A model generated the notes under the pieces. The model worked only from the letters and a program-made list of their open reading frames with translations. It was not told the DNA's origin and made no database searches. Positions 16,148-23,932 of a stretch of DNA of 64,000 nt are shown here, one piece after another. Every line of letters starts with the position of its first letter. Position 1 is the first letter of the stretch. The position numbers and the translations under genes are program-made. The DNA comes from CAMDTE01 sp964504345 (GTDB lineage Bacteria > Bacteroidota > Bacteroidia > Flavobacteriales > Schleiferiaceae). Where the stretch lies: the NCBI GenBank assembly GCA_964504345.1, contig CAZDDX010000009.1, positions 1-64,000 on the forward strand, written 5' to 3'.

Positions 16148-18658
16148 GTGAATTCAATACCTGCTCCCAAATCCAAGTACCGTCTGTTGCTGCGCCGCGC
16201 CGGGACGGTGCTGGGTCTTGCGGTGGCGGGCGTTGCCTTGGTGGTGGCGGTGCTGTGGGGCTACCTTTGGTTCAATCGGGATCGCGTGCAGCAAGAAGCG
16301 CTGGCGTTGGTGAACAATGAGTTGGCCGCTCCGTTGACGGTGCGCAGCGCAGAACTGGACGTGTGGAGCCGCTTCCCGGACGTCTCCCTGAGCCTGAACG
16401 ACGTTTTCTGCCAGGACGTGCTCCCGCCGGGATCTGCGGACACCCTCTTCTACCTGCCCCAGGTGTACGTGCAATTTGCAGCTTGGGATCTGGTGCGCGG
16501 GCAAACCACCGTAAAGCGCCTCACGCTGCGCGGCGGACGGGTGGAAATTCGTCAGTACGCCAACGGCACCGGTAACTACCAATTTTGGAAAGAGTCCGAA
16601 GGGCCCAACCCGCGGGTGGATTTGGCCGGTGTTCGCTTGGAAAACGTGCGGTTGCGGGTGGAACACCCCGCCCACGCCCTGGAGAGCCGCGTGGAAACCC
16701 TCACCTTAAAAGGCAGCATTCGGGAAGATCGTTTTCGCGCCCAACTGGCCTGGAAAATGCGCCTGCCGCGCCCCAACCCCACCCCCGGCCGTGCGGACTG
16801 GGCGGTGAGCGGTTCCGTTCGGCTGGTGCAGGAAGGGGAGCGTACGGAACTGCAGAACGGGGAATTGCGCTGGGAGGAGTGGGTACTGCGCCTCACCGGG
16901 GCCTTTGCGCCCAACGATTGGCGCTGGACGGCCGCAGCAGAGGACTTGGATTTGGCGGCGCTGGCCCAAAACCTGCCGTCGGCCTGGCTGCCGGATCCCC
17001 AAACCGTAAACGCCACCGGAACGGCCAACGTGCAAATCAAAGGAAGAACCGTGCCCGCCGGTACCCGGGTGCAAGCCGCCGTACACCTGCGGGAAACCGC
17101 CGTGCGGCTGCCCAGCAACGGATGGGAAATCACCGGTGCGCAAGGGCAACTCACCTGGGACAACGGTCCCCGCGGACGGCTGGAAGACGCGGAACTCCGC
17201 GTGCGTTTCACCGCGGATCCCGCGGACGGCACGGTGGTGCTGCGCAACTTTACCGCCCCGGAACTGGAGGCCCAATTGAAGGTGCACCTGCCGCTGGCCA
17301 CGGCCTTGGCCTGGGGGGGCTTCCGCATTGTGGCATCCGCAGACGGACAAGTCACCGGAAACGTTCGGGTGGCCAAAAAATACACCGGGTGGCCCCAACT
17401 CTCCGCCACCGGTCTGGACGGCGCCAACGTTACGGGCACCTTGGCCCTGAGCCGCGGGAAAGCCCAACTGCACGGCACCGGCGCAGCTCTGGAAAACCTC
17501 ACGGCGCGCCTCACCCTCCGCAGCCCGGACGCACACCTGGACGAATGCCGGTTCCGCGTGGGCGGATCCGATTTTTCCCTCACCGGCCCGGCCTACCGCA
17601 CGGTGGATTGGGGCGGCACGGACCCCCTCTTTTTGGACCTGAACCTCAGTTCCCGCAACTTGCGGATGGAAGACGTGCTGGCGTGGAAAGTATGGGAGGC
17701 ACAAGAACCGGAAGGGGCGTCCACCGAACCCGCCACTCCGTGGGACTACCGCGTGCAACTGGGGGCCAACCAAATCACCTACCGGAGCGTCAAGGCCCTC
17801 CGCGCCCGCGGACGGGTTTGGTCCACGGGGGACCGCTTGGACGCCGACCAAATTTCTTTTGCCACCGCAGAGGGTACCGTGTCCGGCGCCTTCTCCTGGG
17901 TGCCCCAAGGGGCCTTTACGGAACTGAACCTGGACGCCCAAACCCAGCGCGTGCGGCTCAGCACCCTGTTGCGGGAATTTGAAAACTTTGGGCAGTCGGA
18001 CCTCACGGCAGACCAACTGGACGGCAAGGCCAACCTGTCCGTGGTGTGCGCCGCCCGGTTCAACGAAGAAGGATCCCTGGACCCCGCTTCCCTGCAAGCC
18101 GTGGTGGACTTCACCCTCACCAACGGCCAACTGAAGGGCTACGCCCCGCTGCAGGCCCTGGCCCGGTACGCAGACGCCAAGGCCTTGGAAAATTTGCAGT
18201 TTGGAACCCTTAGCAACACCCTCACCATTGCGAACCAAACGATTACGGTGCCGCCCATGGCCGTGGACAACAACGCGCTTTCTTTGCGGTTGAGCGGCAC
18301 CCACGCTTTTACCGGAGCCGTAGACTACACCGTGGAATTCCGCCTCAAAGAAGCGCTGTCGGCCCAAAAGAAAGGCGCCAAACGGCCGCGGGAACTGGAC
18401 GCCTACTTGGCGGAAACGTCGGACCCCGGCAAAGTGTGGATTCCCGTGCGCATTACCGGAACTACGGACGCGCCCAAAATCACCCTGAACACCCAAAAAG
18501 CGGCCCAAAGCAGCGCCCAAACGGTGCGGTCTGACTTCAAAAAACAAGGAGCAGAGCTGCGCCAATTGCTGAAACCGTCGGAACCCAAGCCCGTTCCGGC
18601 CCAAAAGTATATCTTTGAATGGGAGGAGGAATCCGGTGATTCAACCCGCATTCCGTAA
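16148..18658 (+). CDS. AsmA family protein
   Basis: About 836 residues. One N-terminal membrane segment (GTVLGLAVAGVALVVAVLWG) is followed by a long beta-rich periplasmic body, with NNELAAPLTVRSAELDVW and FPDVSLSLNDVFCQD near the start and the AsmA-like C-terminal region (LNLDAQTQRVRLSTLL, then LTNGQLKGYAPLQAL). Proteins of this kind are anchored in the inner membrane and related to lipid-transfer bridge proteins that maintain the outer membrane. The open frame begins at a TTG (16094), but the GTG at 16148 (VNSIPAPKSKYR) gives a more natural short basic head. It stands alone, with divergent regulation from the HTH gene. Confidence 0.85.
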   Translation: MNSIPAPKSKYRLLLRRAGTVLGLAVAGVALVVAVLWGYLWFNRDRVQQEALALVNNELAAPLTVRSAELDVWSRFPDVSLSLNDVFCQDVLPPGSADTLFYLPQVYVQFAAWDLVRGQTTVKRLTLRGGRVEIRQYANGTGNYQFWKESEGPNPRVDLAGVRLENVRLRVEHPAHALESRVETLTLKGSIREDRFRAQLAWKMRLPRPNPTPGRADWAVSGSVRLVQEGERTELQNGELRWEEWVLRLTGAFAPNDWRWTAAAEDLDLAALAQNLPSAWLPDPQTVNATGTANVQIKGRTVPAGTRVQAAVHLRETAVRLPSNGWEITGAQGQLTWDNGPRGRLEDAELRVRFTADPADGTVVLRNFTAPELEAQLKVHLPLATALAWGGFRIVASADGQVTGNVRVAKKYTGWPQLSATGLDGANVTGTLALSRGKAQLHGTGAALENLTARLTLRSPDAHLDECRFRVGGSDFSLTGPAYRTVDWGGTDPLFLDLNLSSRNLRMEDVLAWKVWEAQEPEGASTEPATPWDYRVQLGANQITYRSVKALRARGRVWSTGDRLDADQISFATAEGTVSGAFSWVPQGAFTELNLDAQTQRVRLSTLLREFENFGQSDLTADQLDGKANLSVVCAARFNEEGSLDPASLQAVVDFTLTNGQLKGYAPLQALARYADAKALENLQFGTLSNTLTIANQTITVPPMAVDNNALSLRLSGTHAFTGAVDYTVEFRLKEALSAQKKGAKRPRELDAYLAETSDPGKVWIPVRITGTTDAPKITLNTQKAAQSSAQTVRSDFKKQGAELRQLLKPSEPKPVPAQKYIFEWEEESGDSTRIP

Positions 18659-18745
18659 ACTCAACCCGCCGCACCGCTGAAACGCCCAACCCCACTTTTC
18701 CTAATTCCGTTGGTTCAATTCAAGGAAGCGCACTAAATTAGCTCC

Positions 18746-19129
18746 ATGCGAAAAGCCCTCTTCATCCTTTCTTTGGTACTGACCGCCGCCGCGTGGGGCC
18801 AGTCCAACCCGGGATTGAACGCACTCACGGATTGCGGGGTATTTGCGCCCACGGCCTTTACGCCCAACCGGGATCAAACCAACGACGTGTTCAATGTGGT
18901 GATCTCCGAGTACTGTGCCGTTCAGGATTACCACTTGTACGTGTACGACCGCTACGGACGTTTGGTGTTTGAATCCATTGACGCCTCCAAGGGCTGGGAC
19001 GGACGCTACAACGGCCGCGAGGTGCAGGACGGTTTGTACCTGTGGCACCTGTTGGGCAAGGTGGTCATCCCTTCCGGGGAGAAGACGCTGTCTTTGGACC
19101 GCACCGGTTCCGTGGTGCTGCTCCGCTGA
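18746..19129 (+). CDS. Secreted protein made of only a T9SS type B sorting domain
   Basis: A 127-residue protein. The signal peptide MRKALFILSLVLTAAAWGQ is followed almost at once by the gliding motility-associated C-terminal (CHU_C) domain: FAPTAFTPNRDQTNDVFNV, YDRYGRLVFES, GWDGRYNGREVQDGLYLWHL. In this family the domain normally sits at the end of large secreted proteins and directs them through the type IX secretion system. Here no cargo precedes it. It may be a small secreted protein on its own or what is left of a larger one, although no frameshifted upstream part is visible. Confidence 0.85.
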   Translation: MRKALFILSLVLTAAAWGQSNPGLNALTDCGVFAPTAFTPNRDQTNDVFNVVISEYCAVQDYHLYVYDRYGRLVFESIDASKGWDGRYNGREVQDGLYLWHLLGKVVIPSGEKTLSLDRTGSVVLLR

Positions 19130-19139
19130 TTTTTCCGCT

Positions 19140-19535
19140 GTGTTTCTTTTGCTTTGGGCTCTGAACCTGTGGGGTGCGGTGCATGCTGCCCATCCGCCTT
19201 TGGTGCTGCGCGTGGCGGTTGAAGAGCCGGCCCGCGGCCAGTGGATGGTGTCTTTGCGGGATGCTCAAGGAAAACCCCTGCAAGAGCGCGTTTTTCCGGT
19301 GAAAGGGACGGCAAAATCCGCAGAACTGAATTGGGGTCCGCTGGAACCCGGCACGTACACGCTGGCCGTGTACTTGGACCAAAACCGCAACAACAAGCTG
19401 GACAAAGGAATGGTGGGGCAACCGCTGGAACCCTATGCGTTCAGCAACAACGCCCGCGCGCCTTTTTCCGCTCCAAACCTTGAGGAGCAGCGTTTTGTGC
19501 ACCCCGGCAAGTTGCCGGTACTGCTCCTGCGTTAG
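19140..19535 (+). CDS. DUF2141 family secreted protein
   Basis: About 131 residues. From the GTG at 19140 the protein begins with a signal peptide (VFLLLWALNLWGAVHAAH), then has the DUF2141 pattern LEPGTYTLAVYLDQNRNNKLDKGMVGQPLEPYAFSNN with the D-x-N-x-N-x-K-x-D loop and the GxPxEPYAFSNNA motif. The function of the family is unknown. It starts 10 bases after the T9SS sorting-domain gene and its stop overlaps the stop of the convergent hydrolase gene (19532-19535). Confidence 0.85.
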   Translation: MFLLLWALNLWGAVHAAHPPLVLRVAVEEPARGQWMVSLRDAQGKPLQERVFPVKGTAKSAELNWGPLEPGTYTLAVYLDQNRNNKLDKGMVGQPLEPYAFSNNARAPFSAPNLEEQRFVHPGKLPVLLLR

Positions 19536-20347
19536 GAGATCCCGAGCTCCGTTGGGGCGGGTAGTTTGTGCAAAAAATCCTGTACGGTACGGGAGAAGGT
19601 CTCCGGTTGTTCCGCGTGCACCCAATGGCCGGCTTGGGGAACGGTTTCCAGCTGTGCTTGGGGAAAATGGGCGCGCAGCAGCGGCAATTCATGCTCGTCC
19701 AAATATCCGCTGAGCCCGCCGCGCACAAACAGCACGGGGCCGGCATAGGTGAATTCGGGGGGCAGGGCGCGGGTGATTTCCGCGTAGCTGCGGATCAATG
19801 CATCCAAGTTGAACTTCCAAGCCAGGGTTTCTGGAGTGGGGCGGCCCACGTTCTTGAGTAAAAACTGCCGCACGCCGGGGTGGGCAATGCGGGCGGCCAG
19901 TACGGCATCCACGTCGTTGCGGGAGCGGCACTGCGCAAAGTCCACCGCGCCCAAAGCGTCAAAAATCTCTTGGTGGTGCGGCGGGTAGGCCTTGGGGGCC
20001 ATGTCCACAGACACCAACGCCCGAACGCGCTCCGGGTAGGCACAAGCCCCCCATTGCGCCACTTTTCCGCCCATGGAGTGGCCCAACCAAACGGCCGCTG
20101 GTAGGTTTGCGCGGTCTTGGTACGCCAATACGTCGGCGGCCAGTGCGGCGTAGGTGTGTTCCGCGTCCCACGGGCTTTGCCCGTGGTTTCGGAGGTCCAA
20201 GGTGTGAACCACCCAATCGTCGGACCACCGTCGGGCCAACGTGGCCCAATTATCGCCCATGCCAAAGAGCCCGTGGAGCACCAGGAGGTGGGGCTTGTGG
20301 GGGTGCAGGGGATCTGCCCCGTAGACGGCGGCGTGCAACTCAACCAC
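19532..20347 (-). CDS. Alpha/beta hydrolase (YbfF/ABHD11-like esterase)
   Basis: About 271 residues from a GTG at 20347 that overlaps the pdxJ stop by 8 bases. Visible: LLVLHGLFGMGDNW (oxyanion HG), LDLRNHGQSP, the nucleophile elbow LGHSMGGK (Ser), VSVDMAPKAYPPHH, and the catalytic His in QAGHWVHAEQP. This matches the YbfF-like esterase group, which hydrolyses acyl-CoA or short esters. Longer open sequence upstream lies inside pdxJ and is not coding for this gene. Confidence 0.9.
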   Translation of the reverse strand: MVELHAAVYGADPLHPHKPHLLVLHGLFGMGDNWATLARRWSDDWVVHTLDLRNHGQSPWDAEHTYAALAADVLAYQDRANLPAAVWLGHSMGGKVAQWGACAYPERVRALVSVDMAPKAYPPHHQEIFDALGAVDFAQCRSRNDVDAVLAARIAHPGVRQFLLKNVGRPTPETLAWKFNLDALIRSYAEITRALPPEFTYAGPVLFVRGGLSGYLDEHELPLLRAHFPQAQLETVPQAGHWVHAEQPETFSRTVQDFLHKLPAPTELGIS

Positions 20348-21068
20348 GGAGGGCGCGTTTGTAGAGTTGTACGGTGTTTTCCAGGCCCCAGTAGAGGGCG
20401 TCTGCAATAAGTGCGTGGCCAATGCTGACTTCCGTGAGATGGGGAACGTTTTGGGCAAAAAAGGCCAGGTTCTGGGCGTTAAGATCATGCCCGGCGTTGA
20501 CGCCCAGGCCCAGGGAATGGGCCACCTCGGCGCAGTACGCGTAGGGCGCTACGGCGTTTTCCGGGTCTTTGGGGTACCCCACGGCGTATTCTTCCGTATA
20601 GAGTTCAATGCGGTCTGCCCCCACGTGGGCCGCGCCGCGCAGGTGTTCTTCGTTGCATTCCACAAAGAGGGAAGTGCGGATGCCGGCGGCTTTGAGCTGC
20701 TGCAGTACCCGCTGCAAGAGTTCTTCGTGGGCCCAGGGGTCCCAACCGGCGTTGGAGGTGAGGACGTGGGGAGGGTCCGGCACCAGGGTAACTTGGTTGG
20801 GGCGCACGCGGAGCACCAGTTCCATGAAGGCGGGGTCTGGGTAGCCCTCCACGTTGAATTCCGTGGTGACCACCGGGCGCAGGGCCGCTACGTCTGCGTA
20901 CCGAATGTGGCGTTCGTCCGGACGCGGGTGTACGGTGATGCCGTCCGCGCCAAACGCCTGAATGCGCTCTGCGGCCTCCAACACGTTGGGGACGTTGCCG
21001 CCGCGCGCGTTGCGCAGGGTGGCTATTTTGTTGATGTTGACGGAGAGTTTGGGGGCAGCAGCAGACAT
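20340..21068 (-). CDS. pdxJ: Pyridoxine 5'-phosphate synthase
   Basis: A 242-residue TIM-barrel enzyme that joins 1-deoxyxylulose 5-phosphate and 3-amino-1-hydroxyacetone phosphate to make pyridoxine 5'-phosphate, the last ring-forming step of vitamin B6 synthesis. It shows LSVNINKIATLRNARGGNVPN, GADGITVHPRPDERHI and NAGHDLN near the C-terminus. The minus-strand promoter box TACCTTTG ends 4 bases before its ATG. pdxJ next to a YbfF-like hydrolase and nadK is an order I recall from Flavobacteriales. Confidence 0.96.
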   Translation of the reverse strand: MSAAAPKLSVNINKIATLRNARGGNVPNVLEAAERIQAFGADGITVHPRPDERHIRYADVAALRPVVTTEFNVEGYPDPAFMELVLRVRPNQVTLVPDPPHVLTSNAGWDPWAHEELLQRVLQQLKAAGIRTSLFVECNEEHLRGAAHVGADRIELYTEEYAVGYPKDPENAVAPYAYCAEVAHSLGLGVNAGHDLNAQNLAFFAQNVPHLTEVSIGHALIADALYWGLENTVQLYKRALRG

Positions 21069-21072
21069 GGCG

Positions 21073-21080
21073 CAAAGGTA
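21073..21080 (-). promoter_or_regulatory. TACCTTTG promoter box of pdxJ
   Basis: Exact match to the Bacteroidota -7 consensus TAnnTTTG, with 4 bases between the box and the ATG. Transcription would begin at or next to the A of the start codon. Confidence 0.7.
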
Positions 21081-21110
21081 GGCACGGAAGCGATGGGCCG
21101 GAACTTTCCG

Positions 21111-21118
21111 TACCTTTG
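21111..21118 (+). promoter_or_regulatory. TACCTTTG promoter box of the sugar dehydrogenase gene
   Basis: Exact TAnnTTTG match, 6 bases before the ATG at 21125. It is arranged back-to-back with the pdxJ box 31 bases away. Confidence 0.7.
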
Positions 21119-21124
21119 GAGGGT

Positions 21125-22423
21125 ATGGAATCCAATCATTCGGTTCGTTCGCTCCCGTCCCAGCCCAAGGTGGCGGTGATCGGTTTGGGCTACGTGGGGC
21201 TGCCGTTGGCGGTGGCGTTCAGCCGGCACCTTCCGGTGCTGGGCTTTGACATCAACGCGGCGCGCGTGGCGGAACTCAACGGCGGAGAAGACCGCACGTT
21301 GGAGGTAACCCCGGCGGAACTGCAGGAGGCGCTGGCGGGCGGGGCGCGTTTCAGTGCCCAACAGTCGGACTTGGCAGACTGCAATACGTACATCGTAACG
21401 GTTCCTACGCCCATCGACGATTTTAAAACACCGGACCTGGGGCCGCTCTTGGCCGCCAGCAAAACCATCGGTTCCGTGCTGAAGGCCGGCGACGTGGTGA
21501 TCTACGAAAGCACCACGTACCCCGGTTGCACGGAAGAAGATTGCGTGCCGGTGCTGGAAAAAACCAGCGGCTTGGTGTTCAACCGGGACTTCTACTGCGG
21601 TTATTCCCCAGAGCGCATCAACCCCGGAGACAAGGTGAATACCTTGGCCACCATCCGCAAGGTTACCAGCGGTTCCACGCCGGAAGCCGCTGCCTGGGTA
21701 GACACCCTGTACCAAAAAATCATCACCGCCGGAACGTTTTGCGCCAGCAGCATGCGGGTGGCAGAGGCGTCCAAGGCCATTGAAAACGCGCAGCGGGATG
21801 TGAACATTTCCTTTGTGAACGAGCTGGCGCTGATTTTTGACCGTCTGGGCATTGACACGCAAGAGGTTTTGCGCGCCGCCGGCACCAAGTGGAACTTTTT
21901 GCCGTTCCAACCGGGTTTGGTGGGCGGCCACTGCATCGGCGTAGATCCTTACTACTTGGCGCACAAGGCACAAGCCGTGGGGTACTACCCGCAGGTGATA
22001 TTGTCCGGCCGCCGAGTCAATGACTCCATGGGCATTTTTGTGGCCAGCAAGGTGGTGAAGTTGATGATCCAAAAGGGCATAGCCATCAAGGGCGCCCGCG
22101 TGTTGGTGTTGGGCCTTACGTTCAAGGAAAATTGCCCGGATCTGCGCAATACCCGCGTGGTGGACATTGTTCACGAATTGGAACAGTTTGGTTTGCAGGT
22201 TGCGGTGCACGATCCCTGGGCCCAACCGGAGGAGGCCGAGCACGAATTGGGCATTTCCCTGGTGCCGGAGTTCCGTCTGGAGGACTACCAAGCGGTGGTT
22301 TTGGCCGTAGCGCACCGAGAGTTTAAGGATTTGCCGCTGGCACCCAACACCCCCAACCGTCCTTATGCGGTGTACGACACCAAGGCGTTTTTGCCGGCAG
22401 CGCAGGTGGACGGTCGATTGTAA
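21125..22423 (+). CDS. Nucleotide sugar dehydrogenase (TviB/WbpA type)
   Basis: A protein of about 432 residues that oxidises the C6 of a UDP-HexNAc to an acid. N-terminal NAD domain VAVIGLGYVGLPLAVAFSR, central FCGYSPERINPGDK-like motif (YCGYSPERINPGD), catalytic Cys in LVGGHCIGVDPYYL, and the C-terminal domain VLVLGLTFKENCPDLRNTRV. These fit UDP-GlcNAc/GalNAc 6-dehydrogenases of the TviB group rather than UDP-glucose dehydrogenase. I set the start at ATG 21125 rather than the TTG three codons earlier. It is followed by upxY-like and cupin genes, a block usually found at the head of polysaccharide clusters. Confidence 0.9.
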   Translation: MESNHSVRSLPSQPKVAVIGLGYVGLPLAVAFSRHLPVLGFDINAARVAELNGGEDRTLEVTPAELQEALAGGARFSAQQSDLADCNTYIVTVPTPIDDFKTPDLGPLLAASKTIGSVLKAGDVVIYESTTYPGCTEEDCVPVLEKTSGLVFNRDFYCGYSPERINPGDKVNTLATIRKVTSGSTPEAAAWVDTLYQKIITAGTFCASSMRVAEASKAIENAQRDVNISFVNELALIFDRLGIDTQEVLRAAGTKWNFLPFQPGLVGGHCIGVDPYYLAHKAQAVGYYPQVILSGRRVNDSMGIFVASKVVKLMIQKGIAIKGARVLVLGLTFKENCPDLRNTRVVDIVHELEQFGLQVAVHDPWAQPEEAEHELGISLVPEFRLEDYQAVVLAVAHREFKDLPLAPNTPNRPYAVYDTKAFLPAAQVDGRL

Positions 22424-22434
22424 ATCTGCTGAAC

Positions 22435-22971
22435 GTGAACGGATCCGATCCTGTGGCCGCCGCGCGTTGGCTGGTGGTGTACACCAAGCCGCGCCAAGAG
22501 AAAAAGGCCGCCGCGGAATTGGAAAAAAGAGGCATTGGCGTGTACTGCCCGCTCAAACGGGAGAAACGCAAGTGGTCCGACCGCTGGAAGTGGGTGGAAA
22601 CCCCGTTGTTCACCAGCTACGTTTTTGTGCGCACCACCGAAGCCGAACGCCAGGAGGTGCTGCGCGTTCCCGCCGTGGTTCGTTTTGTGTACTGGTTGAA
22701 GCAGCCGGCGGTGGTGCGGGATTCGGAAATGGAAACCCTGCAGCGGTGGCTGAACGACTACTCCGCGGAGGCCTTGGAGGTGGTGGGGCTGGAACCCGGC
22801 GGGCGGGCCCGCATTGAAAGCGGAGCCCTCATGGGGCGCGACGGTGCTGTGGTGGAGCGTCGGGGCAACCGTTTGGTGCTGTTTTTGGAGAGCTTGGACT
22901 TGGAAGTGCAGGTGGACCTCCGCCAAACGCAAATTACTGCCGCAGACGAGCCGGCTCCGGAGGATCCATAA
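22435..22971 (+). CDS. UpxY family NusG-like transcription antiterminator
   Basis: A 178-residue NusG paralogue. The NGN domain runs RWLVVYTKPRQEKKAAAELE, then PLFTSYVFVR, and the C-terminal KOW-like domain has PGGRARIESGALMGRDGAVV. UpxY proteins load on RNA polymerase at the leader of their own polysaccharide operon and stop early termination. It starts at GTG, 11 bases after the dehydrogenase stop. Only two genes follow it before the nadK region, so if it acts as a UpxY protein, its target may be the cluster at 1-15 kb or one elsewhere. Confidence 0.88.
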   Translation: MNGSDPVAAARWLVVYTKPRQEKKAAAELEKRGIGVYCPLKREKRKWSDRWKWVETPLFTSYVFVRTTEAERQEVLRVPAVVRFVYWLKQPAVVRDSEMETLQRWLNDYSAEALEVVGLEPGGRARIESGALMGRDGAVVERRGNRLVLFLESLDLEVQVDLRQTQITAADEPAPEDP

Positions 22972-23007
22972 GTTCCAGATGTTGTTAAAACCGAATTATC
23001 ACGTTTC

Positions 23008-23475
23008 ATGAATCCGTACGAAGCCCTCAACCTGCCGTTCCGCACCCGCGAAGAGAATTTCTCCCGTCCGTGGGGCGGTTACGTGCGGATTCACGAATCC
23101 CAAACGGCGGAATTCATTGCTCGGTACTTCCCGGAAGAAGCCGCATCGCTGTTGGAGGTTCAAAGCACCCTGAGCCCCAAACTCCTGTTTGTGGAGCCCG
23201 GAAAACGCCTTTCCTGGCAGTACCACCACCGTCGGGCAGAAATATGGACCGTGGTGGACGGACCCGTGGGCATTGCGCGCAGTTTAACGGACGCAGAAAC
23301 TCCGGTGGAATCCTGCGCGGCAGGCGAACGCATTGTATTTGCGGCCGGAGAACGCCACCGATTGGTGGGCTTGGACCGGCGCGGCGTGGTAGCCGAATTG
23401 TGGCGCCATCTGGACCCCCAACACCCCTCAGACGAAGAGGACATTGTTCGGCTACAAGACGATTTTGGACGCTGA
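23008..23475 (+). CDS. Cupin of the mannose-6-phosphate isomerase type II family (second copy)
   Basis: A 155-residue single-domain cupin and a clear paralogue of the protein at 3147-3626. Shared blocks include RPWGGYVRI, LSPKLLFVEPGKRLSWQYHH, RRAEIW, GERHRLVGL and the identical ending SDEEDIVRLQDDFGR. It carries the metal-binding HH and later His of the MPI cupin. Its codon use is GC-rich like the core, unlike the AT-rich copy. It probably serves nucleotide-sugar supply with the dehydrogenase. Confidence 0.87.
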   Translation: MNPYEALNLPFRTREENFSRPWGGYVRIHESQTAEFIARYFPEEAASLLEVQSTLSPKLLFVEPGKRLSWQYHHRRAEIWTVVDGPVGIARSLTDAETPVESCAAGERIVFAAGERHRLVGLDRRGVVAELWRHLDPQHPSDEEDIVRLQDDFGR

Positions 23476-23513
23476 GGACTGCTGATTCAACCCATTTGGG
23501 GCAATAATCAAAC

Positions 23514-23521
23514 TATCTTTG
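23514..23521 (+). promoter_or_regulatory. TATCTTTG promoter box
   Basis: Exact TAnnTTTG match, 4 bases before the ATG of the gene at 23526. Confidence 0.65.
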
Positions 23522-23525
23522 ATCC

Positions 23526-23873
23526 ATGGAGGAACATCCCCAACCCTTACCGGCAGCCTTGGCCGACGTGTGGTGCCTGAACGGCCCAGGTTCTTGGATT
23601 GTTCTGGAAGGAGTGGTTCCGGACGAATCCAGTGGCCTGCAAGCTGTACTTAAGGCATTGGAATCTACCGGAAGCAAAGCCTTGGTGGCCTACCGGGAAC
23701 CGGTGCCCAATGGATTTCAGTTCCGGGTTCGGATGGACGTTCCGGATCCCACGGAATGCGCCCTAGCAGCGGAGCGCTACGGTTTTAATGTTATCCGCAC
23801 CATTCCCCCCACGCAAGCGGACCGCGAGGCCCAAGACGCCTTGGACAACCTCCACCACTACCTCAACCTGTAG
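23526..23873 (+). CDS. Small protein resembling the C-terminal ACT-like part of the CBS protein next to nadK
   Basis: A 115-residue soluble protein. In Flavobacteriales a protein with two CBS domains and an ACT-like tail is, as I recall, encoded between pdxJ and nadK. This shorter protein takes the same slot and its body follows the tail pattern: GSWIVLEG, AVLKALESTGSKALVAYRE, RVRMDVPDPTECALAAERYG, then FNVI and the ending LDNLHHYLNL, like the DYLDKYLN-type ends of that family. The CBS domains are absent. The match is from memory and has not been aligned by tool. Confidence 0.5.
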   Translation: MEEHPQPLPAALADVWCLNGPGSWIVLEGVVPDESSGLQAVLKALESTGSKALVAYREPVPNGFQFRVRMDVPDPTECALAAERYGFNVIRTIPPTQADREAQDALDNLHHYLNL

Positions 23874-23920
23874 CCCATTCACCACCCGCGGGCTTTGGCC
23901 GGGAGTCCAATTAACCTCCG

Positions 23921-23928
23921 TACCTTCG
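23921..23928 (+). promoter_or_regulatory. TACCTTCG promoter box of nadK
   Basis: One base from TAnnTTTG and 4 bases from the ATG. The same TACCTTCG variant stands at 59230-59223. Confidence 0.55.
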
Positions 23929-23932
23929 CACC

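Noticed and set aside
16706..18604. Long minus-strand open frame (632 codons) opposite the AsmA-like gene
   Set aside because: It is a shadow of a GC-rich gene: no family features, odd composition rich in Gly, Val, Gln and His, and the plus frame has clear AsmA structure.
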